Positions 9,594 through 18,210 of a stretch of DNA of 64,000 nucleotides are shown here, piece by piece. The stretch is from positions 186,001-250,000 of the forward strand of contig NZ_FQZA01000004.1 in NCBI RefSeq assembly GCF_900141995.1, in the 5' to 3' direction. Numbering within the stretch: position 1 is the stretch's first letter; each line of letters begins with the position of its first letter. Position numbers and translations under genes: made by a program. The notes below the pieces were generated by a model that was not told the origin of the DNA, did no database searches, and was given only the letters and a program-made list of their open reading frames with translations. The DNA comes from Palleronia salina (GTDB taxonomy: Bacteria > Pseudomonadota > Alphaproteobacteria > Rhodobacterales > Rhodobacteraceae).

Positions 9594-10016
9594 ATGTCGC
9601 TGGAACTGCCCGAGTATTTCTTCCGCGTGCGCGATAACGGGGCCTTCGTGTTCCGCGTCGATTCCGACAATCGCCAGCGCCGGATCGAGATGGACCAGAT
9701 CGCGGTCGTCAACATCCGCAATGGCGAGGTGAAGCCCAACGGCGAGCGCACGCTGGACGAACACGACATGGCCGCCATCACCGAGTGGATGGAGGAACGC
9801 CGCGCCACTCTGGCCTACCGCGAGATCGACGATATCCTGCGCACCGTCGACCATCTGAACCAGACCGCCCACTGGGTCCAGACCAAGGCCACGGAAGAGC
9901 AGATCGACGCCATCCTGAACCCCCTGCTGCTGTCGATGCACGACCTGCGGCAGGTGCTGGTGCGCAAGCGCACCGACCGCATCATGCGCGAGCGCGAGGC
10001 GAACGAGCCGGAGTGA
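9594..10016 (+). CDS. conserved hypothetical protein
   Basis: 140 residues, cytoplasmic, no signal peptide or membrane segment. The N-terminal half is beta-strand rich (EYFFRVRDNGAFVFRVDSD, QIAVVNIRNGEV) and the C-terminal half is helical and charged (EQIDAILNPLLLSMHDLRQVLVRKRTDRIMRERE). A ribosome-binding site GAGAGGGG precedes the ATG. It lies 61 bases after aspC in the same direction and may be cotranscribed. I recall similar proteins in Rhodobacteraceae but no known function. Confidence 0.75.
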   Translation: MSLELPEYFFRVRDNGAFVFRVDSDNRQRRIEMDQIAVVNIRNGEVKPNGERTLDEHDMAAITEWMEERRATLAYREIDDILRTVDHLNQTAHWVQTKATEEQIDAILNPLLLSMHDLRQVLVRKRTDRIMREREANEPE

Positions 10017-10056
10017 GCGCCGGAACAGACCGGGTGCACCGCCCGGCCCGGATCAC

Positions 10057-10872
10057 TCACTCGGGTACGGCGAAAGTAAGCGAGGCCCAGAGGCTTTCCC
10101 ACGCGGCGCCGGTTTCCTCGGCCACGTCGTCGCCGGGGCGGCGCAGCACGACGGCATCCACCAGGTAGCTGTGGCCGGCAGTGACCGGCACGGTCGCGAC
10201 GCCCTCGGCATCGGTGGTCACTGTGCTGACGGTGACCTCGCCATCGGGATCGCGGTCGAAGATCTCGACCTGCGCGTCTCCGCGTGGCTCGGACTGGTAT
10301 AAGACCTGCACGTCGATCCCGTCGCCCATGTCGCCGGTATAGGGGTTCTCGAGCGCGACGATCTCGGTGACCAGGCCGAAGGCATGGTCCTGCCCCGCGC
10401 CCTCTCCCACCGCGACGAGCGACTTGGCGTGGCGGGAATAGATTTCCTTGGGGGCCACGCCCTCCTGCCCCGCCTCGGCGTGGGCGTCGATCACCCATTC
10501 GGCGTCCTTGTGGGTGACGAAATTCACGAAACTTTCGTAGCTGGAATAGGTCAGGTCGTAGTCGCGGGTGACGTGGACCACGATGGCCAGCCCGTCCTCG
10601 TCGATGGTCGTGCTCAGCGCCGGGCGGTCGCCGATGCGGCCCTCGACCGGGGCCACGTCGCCGCCCTGCGCCAGGTCGAAGCGGCGGAAGTTGTCGCGAA
10701 TGTAGGCATAGCTCGATCCCTTGAAGTTCTCGCCCACCCGGATGGCGGCGGTCAGCGTATCGCCGGGGGCCAGCGTGTAATCCTCGGGGTCGATCCAAAA
10801 CTCGTGGCCCCATGCCAGCGATGTGCTAGCTGCGATGGCGATAACCGGGACGAAAGGGCGAAAAAGGGACAT
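10057..10872 (-). CDS. DUF4198 periplasmic protein, probable metal-uptake accessory
   Basis: 271 residues. Signal peptide ending in AWG, then HEFWIDPEDYTLAPGD, the start of the mature form in DUF4198 (NikM/CbiK-like periplasmic) proteins, which accompany nickel or cobalt uptake genes. The N-terminal His of the mature chain could be a metal ligand. The rest is an immunoglobulin-like beta fold. The start codon overlaps the divergent HupE-like gene's start, so there is no intergenic promoter space. A role in metal handling is inference from family and neighbour. Confidence 0.75.
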   Translation of the reverse strand: MSLFRPFVPVIAIAASTSLAWGHEFWIDPEDYTLAPGDTLTAAIRVGENFKGSSYAYIRDNFRRFDLAQGGDVAPVEGRIGDRPALSTTIDEDGLAIVVHVTRDYDLTYSSYESFVNFVTHKDAEWVIDAHAEAGQEGVAPKEIYSRHAKSLVAVGEGAGQDHAFGLVTEIVALENPYTGDMGDGIDVQVLYQSEPRGDAQVEIFDRDPDGEVTVSTVTTDAEGVATVPVTAGHSYLVDAVVLRRPGDDVAEETGAAWESLWASLTFAVPE

Positions 10873-12046
10873 GATGCGCAATATTTCCAAGGGCAGGTTG
10901 CCGGTCAGGGTGGCGCTGCGGTCGGTGCTGTCAAGCGGGCTTCTGGGGCTTGCGCTGCTCATCGCGGCTTTGTCATCGCCGCTGGCCGCGCACGAGGTCC
11001 AGCCATCGGTGGCGGACGTGACCATCGGCGGCGACGAGATCGCCCTGGATTTCGAGGCCACGCTGGAGCCCTTCATCGCGGGCGTCGACCTGGAGGGGCT
11101 GTCGGACACCAACGACTCGGACGTGGCGGACGAGGTCGACCGCCTGAGGGCGCTGGAGCCCGCCGCGCTGGAAGAGGCGTTCCGCGAAGCGTTCGACCGC
11201 TTCGCCGACCAGATCGACGTGAACGTGGACGGCGCGCGCGTGCCGCTGTCGCTGCAATCGGTCAGCGCCGCGCCCGTGGGCAACGTGGAGTTGCCGCGCC
11301 TGTCGGATTTCGTCGTAACCGGCCCGCTGCCCGAGGGCGACGCGCCCGTGGTCGTGCAGTGGGACGCGAGCCTGGGCGCGCTGGTGCTGCGCCAGATGGG
11401 CGCCGGGCAGGACGGCTATACCGGCTACCTGACCAACGGCGCGGCCAGCGACCCGATCCCGCGCACCGGCGGCGCGGCGCAATCGGGCTTCGAGGCGTTC
11501 GTCGATTTCATCCCCGTGGGGTTCGAGCACATCGTCCCCCTGGGCCTGGATCATATCCTGTTCGTGCTGGGCCTGTTTTTCCTGTCCACGCAACTGCGCC
11601 CGCTTCTGTGGCAGGTCACCGCCTTCACCGCCGCGCACACCGTGACGCTGGCGCTGGCCGTGCTGGGGATCGTCAGCGTGCCCGGGTCCATCGTCGAGCC
11701 CCTGATCGCGGCCTCGATCGTCTATGTCGGCGTCGAGAACGTGCTGAGCCGGGGGATGACGCCCTGGCGGCCGCTGATCGTGCTGCTGTTCGGACTGCTG
11801 CACGGGCTGGGCTTTGCGGGCGTGCTGACCGAATACGGGCTAGGCAGCAGCAACCTGGTGGCCAAGCTGATCGGCTTCAACGTGGGCGTCGAGCTGGGCC
11901 AGCTGTTCGTGATCGCCGTGGCCTTCGCGCTGGTGGGCTACTGGTTCGGGCGCAAGGACTGGTATCGCCGCGTCATCGCGAACCCCGCCAGCATCGCCAT
12001 CGCGCTGGTCGGGGCCTGGTGGTTCGTGGAGCGGACGCTGCTGTAG
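10871..12046 (+). CDS. HupE/UreJ-type membrane protein
   Basis: 391 residues. Signal sequence (to about residue 40, ending LAA-HEVQPS), an extracytoplasmic beta domain of about 175 residues, then a six-helix membrane domain with GFEHIVPLGLDHILFVLGLFF and FTAAHTVTLALAV, the His/Asp motif of HupE/UreJ nickel or cobalt permeases. ATG at 10871 or 10874; AAAGGGAC lies just before the first. The start codon overlaps the divergent DUF4198 gene's start on the other strand. No hydrogenase or urease gene is present, so the metal and client enzyme are unknown. Confidence 0.8.
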   Translation: MMRNISKGRLPVRVALRSVLSSGLLGLALLIAALSSPLAAHEVQPSVADVTIGGDEIALDFEATLEPFIAGVDLEGLSDTNDSDVADEVDRLRALEPAALEEAFREAFDRFADQIDVNVDGARVPLSLQSVSAAPVGNVELPRLSDFVVTGPLPEGDAPVVVQWDASLGALVLRQMGAGQDGYTGYLTNGAASDPIPRTGGAAQSGFEAFVDFIPVGFEHIVPLGLDHILFVLGLFFLSTQLRPLLWQVTAFTAAHTVTLALAVLGIVSVPGSIVEPLIAASIVYVGVENVLSRGMTPWRPLIVLLFGLLHGLGFAGVLTEYGLGSSNLVAKLIGFNVGVELGQLFVIAVAFALVGYWFGRKDWYRRVIANPASIAIALVGAWWFVERTLL

Positions 12047-12074
12047 GCGCCCGCCCCGGTACGGGAACGGCTGA

Positions 12075-12542
12075 TCAGGATGATCCCATCAGCCCGGGCC
12101 AGTTGGCATCCCCGCGGCTGATATGCGTGGGGATGTCGCGGTTCCAGCGGCGCTGGATCCGGCGCGAGTAGTTGAGGTAGAGCTTGCCGTCGACGATGCG
12201 CCAGGCCTCTGGCGTGGTCGAGGCGGTGTAGCCCTCGCTCACCGCCCAGGCGCAGAAGCCGCCGTATTGCGGGGCATAGGCCTCGGGGTCGGCGGCGAAG
12301 GCATCTCGGTTGGCGGCGCTGGCAAACCGCCAGGTCGCCCCGCGCCAGTCATGGGTGATGGACGGATCGCCCGGCACCGGGCGGCCTTCGGTGAAATAGG
12401 CGACGGCATCCGTGCCGTCGATGGCGATGCCGTCCTCGGCATAGACCTGCGGCGCGGCCTGCGCGGCCAGGGGCGCGGCGATCAGGCCGAGGGCGGGAAG
12501 ACTGGCGGCAAGCGCCAGGAAACGGCGACGGTCGGCGGTCAT
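12075..12542 (-). CDS. Tat-exported YHS domain protein
   Basis: 155 residues. Twin-arginine signal (DRRRFLALAASLPALG) followed by a YHS-like domain: AIDGTDAVAYFTEGRPV, WRFASAANRDAFAADPEAYAPQYGGFCAWAV. YHS domains are small metal-associated modules. The ATG at 12542 is preceded by AAAGGACGC; an upstream ATG at 12566 would add eight residues and spoil the signal. Convergent with the HupE-like gene, 28 bases away. The shared theme of periplasmic metal handling with the two previous genes is inference. Confidence 0.82.
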   Translation of the reverse strand: MTADRRRFLALAASLPALGLIAAPLAAQAAPQVYAEDGIAIDGTDAVAYFTEGRPVPGDPSITHDWRGATWRFASAANRDAFAADPEAYAPQYGGFCAWAVSEGYTASTTPEAWRIVDGKLYLNYSRRIQRRWNRDIPTHISRGDANWPGLMGSS

Positions 12543-12653
12543 GGCAAGCGTCCTTTCATGCTGCATGACCCGACGTTAGGCAGCGCCGCGGCCCCGCGAT
12601 AGCGGGCTCACCGACATGTCAGGGTGCGTGACGCAGGACCGCGAATTGTTACA

Positions 12654-13556
12654 TCAGGCCGCCGCAGGCGCCGTCGCGGCCTGAAGGCTGCAGAACTCCT
12701 CCAGCACGTCCGCGTAGTCGGGGTTCGACCGGGCCACGTGCAGGATCGCGGCGAGCATCCCGGTCTTCGAGCCGCAGTCGAACCGCTTGCCCGAGAAGGC
12801 ATAGCCCGCCAGGCCCACGCGGCCGATCCCGGCGGCGATCGCGTCGGTAAGCTGATACTCCCCGCCCGCCCCCGGTGTGAGCGCGTCGAGATCCGCGAAG
12901 ATCGACCCGTCGAGCACATAGCGCCCGACGACCGCCTGGCGCGACGGCGCGGCGTCGATGGCCGGTTTCTCGACCATGCCCGAGGCGAAGATCATCGGGC
13001 CCTCGATGCTTCGGGGCGCGAGGATGCCGTAGGACGACACCGCGTCGGGGGCGACTTCCATGGCGGCGACCAGGTGACCGGCCTTGCCGTGTTCATAGGC
13101 GTCGACCATTTCGGCCAGGCACCCGCGGCCGCCGAGGATCAGATCGTCGGGCAGGATCACGGCCACCGCCCCCGGCAGCGCATGGGGGGCGGCGCAGTTC
13201 ACCGCGTGGCCGAGGCCCAACGGCTCGTCCTGCATGACGAAGACGACCTCGTGCTCGCCCTCGTTCAGGCAGGCGGCCTCGAGCGTGCGGGCCACGCCGT
13301 TCTTGCCCTTCGACCGCAGCATCCGCGACAGGTCGGCGTCGTGGCGCACGTGACGCTCGATCGACGCCTTCGACGGGTGGCTCACGAACACCATGCGCTC
13401 GATCCCCGCGGCGCGGGCTTCGTCGATGGCGTACTGGATCAGCGGTGTGTCGATGACCGGCAGCAATTCCTTTGGCGTCGCCTTGGTGGCGGGCAGGAAC
13501 CGGGTGCCCAGGCCTGCGACGGGGAAAATCGCCGTGCGGACGGGATCGTTTTTCAT
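12654..13556 (-). CDS. galU: UTP-glucose-1-phosphate uridylyltransferase
   Basis: 300 residues. Makes UDP-glucose from glucose-1-phosphate and UTP. The nucleotide-binding motif FPVAGLGTRFLPATKATPKELLP is at residues 11-33; VVFVMQDEPLGLGHAV, VILPDDLI and the C-terminal GKRFDCGSKTGML match the family. AAAGGAAAG precedes the ATG at 13556. UDP-glucose would feed the exopolysaccharide locus at 18.4-26 kb. A 403-base gap separates it from the divergent gpsA. Confidence 0.93.
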   Translation of the reverse strand: MKNDPVRTAIFPVAGLGTRFLPATKATPKELLPVIDTPLIQYAIDEARAAGIERMVFVSHPSKASIERHVRHDADLSRMLRSKGKNGVARTLEAACLNEGEHEVVFVMQDEPLGLGHAVNCAAPHALPGAVAVILPDDLILGGRGCLAEMVDAYEHGKAGHLVAAMEVAPDAVSSYGILAPRSIEGPMIFASGMVEKPAIDAAPSRQAVVGRYVLDGSIFADLDALTPGAGGEYQLTDAIAAGIGRVGLAGYAFSGKRFDCGSKTGMLAAILHVARSNPDYADVLEEFCSLQAATAPAAA

Positions 13557-13959
13557 CGACGGTCTTTCCTTTCGACAGGCCCTGCGGGCGGGGGCGGTGG
13601 TGGGAAAGACTAGGTGGGACCGGTCGGGCCGGCCAATACCGGCGCGAAGCCCGTCCACGCCGGTTCGCGGGCGCAATCGGCCCATCTTTCGGTGCCTGTG
13701 GCCTGATTTTTCGGTAAAAATAGGGGAAAACCCGGTGCGCCGGCCCCCGTGACGCCTGCGGCTCGGGGCGCGGATCCGCGGTGCCGCGATTGGCCGATCC
13801 TCCATCGCTGCCACCGGATTGCGCACAATGCCCGCGGAACGTGCACCTGGCGCAGCTTCGCACAAGGCTCCCCTTTGCTTCGCCCCGGCGGACCACTAGG
13901 TAAAGCGACGGTGCGTCGCATGGGCGGCGTTTCCTGCTTTCTTGCCCCTGGGATGTTCG
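13557..13959. other. divergent intergenic region galU / gpsA
   Basis: A 403-base gap between two divergent genes. It contains an AT-rich patch around 13708-13730 (GATTTTTCGGTAAAAATAGG) in otherwise GC-rich DNA, a candidate promoter site for one or both operons. I found no open frame with coding character, no RNA gene and no strong inverted repeat. Osmotic control of the gpsA operon would have to act here, but no recognisable operator is visible. Confidence 0.5.
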
Positions 13960-15075
13960 ATGACGATCAGCAAATCCGACCAACAGATCCTGCCCGCCCT
14001 GGCGAAACCCTATCCGAAGATCGCGGTCATCGGCTCGGGGTCGTGGGGCACGGCGCTGGCGACCGTGGCCAAGCGCGCGGGGCGCGAGGTGGTGATCTGG
14101 GGCCGCGACAAGAAAACGACAGACGCCATCCGCGAACGCGGAGAGAACCCGAAATACCTGCCCGGGGTGGAGCTTCCCAAGGGGATCGACGCCACCACCG
14201 ACATGGCCGCCGCACTGAAGGACGCCGACGCGGTGCTGGTGGTCACGCCGTCGAAGACCCTGCGCAAGATCTGCGCCCAGATGAAGCCGCACCTAAAAAA
14301 GGGCGTGCCCGTCGCGCTGTGCGCCAAAGGGATCGAGACAAAGACCGGCCTGCTGCTGGGCGAGGTCGCGTCCGAGGAGCTGCCCGACCATCCCATCGGC
14401 GCGCTGTCGGGCCCGACCTTCGCCAAGGAAACGGTGCTGGGGCACCCCACGGCGGCCACGGTCGCCTTCGACTTCACCTATGCCGACCGGCTGTCGCCCA
14501 AGGACAGCCCCGCGGCGCGGCTGGCCATCTCCATGTCGTCCGAGTTCTTCCGCCCCTATATCAGCGACGACCTGGTGGGGGTCGAGATCGGCGGCGCGGT
14601 GAAGAACGTGATCGCCATCGCCTGCGGGATGATGTCGGGCGCGGGCTTTGCCGAGAACACGCGCGCCGCGCTGATCACCCGCGGCATGGACGAGATGAAG
14701 ACCCTGGCCGAGGTGCTGGGCGGGCGGCGCGAGACGGTGACCGGCCTGTCGGGCGCGGGCGACCTGACGCTGACCTGTTCGTCCACCACTTCGCGCAACA
14801 TGAGCCTGGGCACGCAGCTAGGCAAAGGGCTGAAGCGCGAAGAATGCTTCGACGGCAAGCCGGTGGTGGTCGAGGGCGAAGTGAACTCGATCTCGGTCAT
14901 CGACCTGGCGCAGCGCATCGGCGTGAGCCTGCCCATCTGCGAGTCGGTCCACGCCGTCCTGCACGAGGGCGCCGACCTGACACAGACGTTCCGTGACCTG
15001 TGGTCACGCCCGATCGAGGCCGAGCCGAAGGCGCTGGGTCTCGCATTCGATCACCCCTTCGGAGAAAATGCATGA
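13960..15075 (+). CDS. gpsA: NAD(P)-dependent glycerol-3-phosphate dehydrogenase
   Basis: 371 residues. Reduces dihydroxyacetone phosphate to sn-glycerol-3-phosphate. The NAD(P)-binding loop GSGSWG is at residues 25-30; SGPTFAKE and the catalytic-lysine segment GGAVKNVIAIACG are present, as is TGLSGAGDL. About 20 residues precede the Rossmann fold and the C-terminus is somewhat longer than usual. It overlaps by 4 bases (ATGA) a HAD phosphatase gene, followed by a glucosylglycerol-phosphate synthase. This suggests that it is dedicated to supplying glycerol-3-phosphate for osmolyte synthesis rather than lipids. Confidence 0.93.
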   Translation: MTISKSDQQILPALAKPYPKIAVIGSGSWGTALATVAKRAGREVVIWGRDKKTTDAIRERGENPKYLPGVELPKGIDATTDMAAALKDADAVLVVTPSKTLRKICAQMKPHLKKGVPVALCAKGIETKTGLLLGEVASEELPDHPIGALSGPTFAKETVLGHPTAATVAFDFTYADRLSPKDSPAARLAISMSSEFFRPYISDDLVGVEIGGAVKNVIAIACGMMSGAGFAENTRAALITRGMDEMKTLAEVLGGRRETVTGLSGAGDLTLTCSSTTSRNMSLGTQLGKGLKREECFDGKPVVVEGEVNSISVIDLAQRIGVSLPICESVHAVLHEGADLTQTFRDLWSRPIEAEPKALGLAFDHPFGENA

Positions 15076-15851
15076 GCTCTGACAGCTACACCCCCGGCGA
15101 AGACATGGCCGGGCGCCGCTTCGTCCTGGCCACCGACCTGGACGGCACGTTCCTGGGCGGCAGCGACGAGGACCGCAAGGCGCTCTACGACTGGATCGAG
15201 GCGCATCGCGACTCGATCGGCCTGATCTTCGTCACCGGCCGCGACCCCAAGTTCATCGGCGAGCTGTGCGACGGCGGCGTGCCCTGGCCCGAATACGTGG
15301 TGGGCGACGTGGGCACCACCATCGCCCGGGTCGAGAACAAGCGCATCGCGCCCATCGACACGCTGGAGGCCGAGATCGCCGCGGCCTGGGGCGACGGCGG
15401 CGACCGCGTGCGCGAGGCGCTGGCCGATCATGCCGGTCTTACCCTGCAACCCACCGATTTCCGGTATCGCGTGAGCTTCGACCTGGACCCCGACAAGCTG
15501 GACCGCGCCAGCATCGACCTGGTGCACGAGATGGGCTACGACGTGCTGATCTCGGACAACAAGTATTTCGACGTGCTGCCGAAAGGGATCAGCAAGGGCC
15601 CCTCGCTCAAGCGGCTGGTGTCGCACCTGGGGATCGCGCCGAACAAGGTCCTGGCGGCCGGCGACACGCTGAACGACCTGTCTATGCTGGAATGCGGCCT
15701 GCCCGCCGTGGCGGTGGGCGGGGCGGAACCCGCCCTTGTCGAACGGGTTGAGGGCCTGAGCCACGTGCATGTTGCCACCGCCGTGGGCGCCGCCGGTATC
15801 ATCGAGGCCGTCGCCCAGTTCGATTTTCACGCAACGCCCGAGGGATATTGA
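15072..15851 (+). CDS. HAD-IIB phosphatase, probable glucosylglycerol-phosphate phosphatase
   Basis: 259 residues. HAD motif I is DLDGT at residues 22-26; motif II is the Thr of FVTGRD; motif III Lys is in KGPSLKRL; motif IV is GDTLNDLSML. This is the sucrose-phosphatase/Cof-like HAD-IIB class. It overlaps gpsA by 4 bases and the downstream synthase by one base (TGATG), so it is translationally linked to both. In some heterotrophic bacteria a HAD phosphatase is fused to the N-terminus of glucosylglycerol-phosphate synthase. Here the same two parts look split, which points to dephosphorylation of glucosylglycerol-phosphate. Trehalose-6-phosphate phosphatase is the alternative. Confidence 0.78.
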   Translation: MSSDSYTPGEDMAGRRFVLATDLDGTFLGGSDEDRKALYDWIEAHRDSIGLIFVTGRDPKFIGELCDGGVPWPEYVVGDVGTTIARVENKRIAPIDTLEAEIAAAWGDGGDRVREALADHAGLTLQPTDFRYRVSFDLDPDKLDRASIDLVHEMGYDVLISDNKYFDVLPKGISKGPSLKRLVSHLGIAPNKVLAAGDTLNDLSMLECGLPAVAVGGAEPALVERVEGLSHVHVATAVGAAGIIEAVAQFDFHATPEGY

Positions 15852-17335
15852 TGCCGTCTGATCTGGTCATCGTCTACCACCGCCAGCCTTACGAAGAGGT
15901 CGAGGAAAACGGCAAGATCGTTTTCAAGGAGAACAAGAGCCCGAACGGCATCGTGCCGACGCTCAAGTCCTTCTTCGGCCGCGTGGACAAGGGCGCCTGG
16001 GTCGCCTGGAAGCTGTCATCGACCCCCGCCGAGCCCGATTTCGAGCGGGTGGTCGAGATCGAGGACAGCTTCGGCAAGTATTCCGTGTCGCGCCTGCCCC
16101 TGACCGAGGCGCAGGTGAAGTCGTTCTACCACGTCACCTCGAAAGAGGCGTTCTGGCCGATCCTGCACTCGTTCAAGGAAAAGTACGACTACGACCCCGT
16201 CGACTGGCCCACCTTCCGCGAGGTGAACTGGGCCTTTGCCGAGGCTGCCGCGAACGAGGCGGCGCAGGGCGCCGTGGTCTGGGTCCACGACTACAACCTG
16301 TGGCTGGTGCCGGGATACCTGCGCAAGCTGCGCCCCGACCTGCGCATCAGCTTCTTCCACCACACGCCCTTCCCCTCGGCCGACATGTTCAACGTGCTGC
16401 CCTGGCGGCGCGAGATCGTCGAATCGCTGCTGGCCGCCGACGTGGTGGGCTTCCACATCCCGCGCTATGCCGCGAACTTCGTGGGCGTGGCCGAGAGCCT
16501 GTTCACGGTCGAGACCGGCCCCCGCGAGGACGTGAACCCCGATTTCGTGAAGGAACACGTGGCCCTGTCCGAGCGCCGCGTGGCGCAGCAGATCACCTAC
16601 CAGGGGCACAAGGTGCAGGTGCAGGCCTCGCCCGTGGGGGTCGACGTGGACTATATCGAGGGCAAGGCCTCGGCCGACGAGACACAGGCCAAGGCGCGCG
16701 AAATCCGCGAGGAGATCGGCGAAGGCGCCATGATCCTGTCGGTGGGCCGCACCGACTATACCAAGGGCGGCACCGACCAGCTGATGAGCTTCGAGCGCGT
16801 GCTGGACGAGAATCCGCACCTGCACGGCAAGGTGCGCCTGATGCACGTGTCTGTGAGTGCCAACCGCAACATGACCGTCTACGAGGGTATCCAGAACGAG
16901 ATCGAGGCCACGGTGGGACGCATCAACGGCCGCTTCGGCACCTTCGACTGGACGCCCGTGACGCTCATCAGCCGGGCGATCCCCTTTGACGACCTCGTGG
17001 CCTACTACCGCGCCACCGACGTGGCGTGGATCACGCCGCTTGCGGACGGGATGAACCTGGTCGCCAAGGAATTCGCGGCCTGCCGCACCGACAACCGGGG
17101 CGCGCTGGTGCTGTCGGAATTCGCGGGCGCGGCGGTCGAGATGGGGTCAGCGATCCTGGCGAACCCGTTCTCGCACAAGAGCATGGACCGCGCCCTGCTG
17201 CAGGCGCTGGACATGTCCGAGGCCGAGCAGGAAGACCGCATGAAGCACATGCGCGAGACCATCCGCAAATACGACATCAAGGCCTGGGCCGAGGACCAGA
17301 TGGCCGGCTTCTCGGGCGAGGACGGCCCCCTGTAA
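15851..17335 (+). CDS. ggpS: glucosylglycerol-phosphate synthase
   Basis: 494 residues, a GT20 glycosyltransferase close in size to cyanobacterial GgpS (about 500). It joins ADP-glucose and glycerol-3-phosphate. The opening YHRQPYEEVEENGK and NGIVPTLKSFF are GgpS-like rather than OtsA-like. Other GT20 landmarks are VWVHDYNLWLVP, SFFHHTPFPS, LSVGRTDYTKG and DGMNLVAKEF. The ATG at 15851 overlaps the phosphatase stop. Gene context with gpsA and a HAD phosphatase strongly supports glucosylglycerol synthesis. Trehalose-6-phosphate synthase cannot be fully excluded by reading alone. A strong terminator follows. Confidence 0.85.
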   Translation: MPSDLVIVYHRQPYEEVEENGKIVFKENKSPNGIVPTLKSFFGRVDKGAWVAWKLSSTPAEPDFERVVEIEDSFGKYSVSRLPLTEAQVKSFYHVTSKEAFWPILHSFKEKYDYDPVDWPTFREVNWAFAEAAANEAAQGAVVWVHDYNLWLVPGYLRKLRPDLRISFFHHTPFPSADMFNVLPWRREIVESLLAADVVGFHIPRYAANFVGVAESLFTVETGPREDVNPDFVKEHVALSERRVAQQITYQGHKVQVQASPVGVDVDYIEGKASADETQAKAREIREEIGEGAMILSVGRTDYTKGGTDQLMSFERVLDENPHLHGKVRLMHVSVSANRNMTVYEGIQNEIEATVGRINGRFGTFDWTPVTLISRAIPFDDLVAYYRATDVAWITPLADGMNLVAKEFAACRTDNRGALVLSEFAGAAVEMGSAILANPFSHKSMDRALLQALDMSEAEQEDRMKHMRETIRKYDIKAWAEDQMAGFSGEDGPL

Positions 17336-17371
17336 GCGTCCCGCCGAGCGGGCACACCGGGAGACAAGAAA

Positions 17372-17412
17372 ACGGCGGCGCCCCCGAGGGTGTCGCCGTC
17401 CTTTGTTTTTTT
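17372..17412 (+). terminator. intrinsic terminator after ggpS
   Basis: A 12-pair stem (372-383 with 388-399, two G-T pairs) with a CCGA loop, followed by CCTTTGTTTTTTT. Sits 36 bases after the ggpS stop and ends the gpsA operon. Confidence 0.85.
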
Positions 17413-17487
17413 GTGGTGCGATTGGATGCCATGGGCTCGGAGCGCGGTGTCGGCTCCGAGCCCGAAGCGGCCATTGTGCCGATGCAG

Positions 17488-18210
17488 CTACTCTAGACGA
17501 TTCAGGCCAACCCGAAGCGCTTCGTCCATACCGCTTGCTTCCATATGCAAGCGTAAACGCTGATTGAATCCTCCAGGCGTATTCAGGGCGTCGATGAGCG
17601 CGGCGCTCTCGGTTTCAGATAGGTTGGAGGCAACAAGTTCCCGAAGAAAAGCTTCCCCTTGTCCTTTGTCCGAAACGCGCTCTCCGAGCCATTCCGCGGT
17701 GTCGTTGATCAGTCGCGCGACCGGCGAAAGAACGGCCTGCGCGCACACATATGCTGCCATCTCGGTGCCGTCTCTCAGGGGGTAAATGCTGTTGCGTCCG
17801 CCGAACAACTGACCGACGAGCCCCGCGTCACCCTGAACCATAATGGGTGTCCCACCGGTCGAAATTCCCGGGAACGGCATCATCAACGCGACCACCCGCG
17901 CGGGACGCACCATGGCGTCCGCCTGCTCAAGGGTGGCACCCGCCATGAAGCTGATAAGCCTCTGATCCTCACGAAATCGAAGCGCGCCCAGCACATCCGA
18001 CGCCAGTTCTGCCATGAGACCGAGAAAAATCACTTCGCTGGCGTCAACGACAGCCTGATTGTCGGCGATCCTGACGTTCTCGTAAGCCTCGGCGAGTGCC
18101 CTTGCGTGAATGGAACTGCGTTCCGAAACAGAAATGCTGTGCCCATCGTCCGCGATCCCCCGGACCACCGCGCTTGCAATGGTTCCACATCCTATGACCC
18201 CAAGGCGCAT
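17488..18210 (-). CDS. ProC-like NAD(P)-binding oxidoreductase
   Basis: 240 residues. N-terminal Rossmann fold MRLGVIGCGTIASAVVRGI with the layout of pyrroline-5-carboxylate reductase and coenzyme F420-type oxidoreductases. FLGLMAELASDVL and FMAGATLEQADAMV match positions where ProC has conserved loops. The C-terminal helical domain (NTPGGFNQRLRLHMEASGM) resembles the ProC dimerisation domain with its TPGG motif. Base composition is visibly less GC-rich than neighbouring genes. Its start overlaps an upstream open frame lacking its 5' half. Substrate unknown; it may be a degraded-operon survivor. Confidence 0.75.
   Translation of the reverse strand: MRLGVIGCGTIASAVVRGIADDGHSISVSERSSIHARALAEAYENVRIADNQAVVDASEVIFLGLMAELASDVLGALRFREDQRLISFMAGATLEQADAMVRPARVVALMMPFPGISTGGTPIMVQGDAGLVGQLFGGRNSIYPLRDGTEMAAYVCAQAVLSPVARLINDTAEWLGERVSDKGQGEAFLRELVASNLSETESAALIDALNTPGGFNQRLRLHMEASGMDEALRVGLNRLE

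Noticed and set aside
10057-12046. Hydrogenase or urease operon suggested by the HupE/UreJ-like protein
   Set aside because: No structural or maturation genes of either enzyme are present; only the permease-type family is shared.
10384-12171. 595-codon open frame across the DUF4198/HupE-like region
   Set aside because: It is antisense to one gene and out of frame with the other, with shadow-like Arg/Ala/Gly composition and no start signal.
15851-17335. Trehalose-6-phosphate synthase (OtsA) as the primary call
   Set aside because: The GT20 fold is shared, but the N-terminal motifs are GgpS-like and the operon includes gpsA, which supplies the glucosylglycerol acceptor. Kept only as an alternative.
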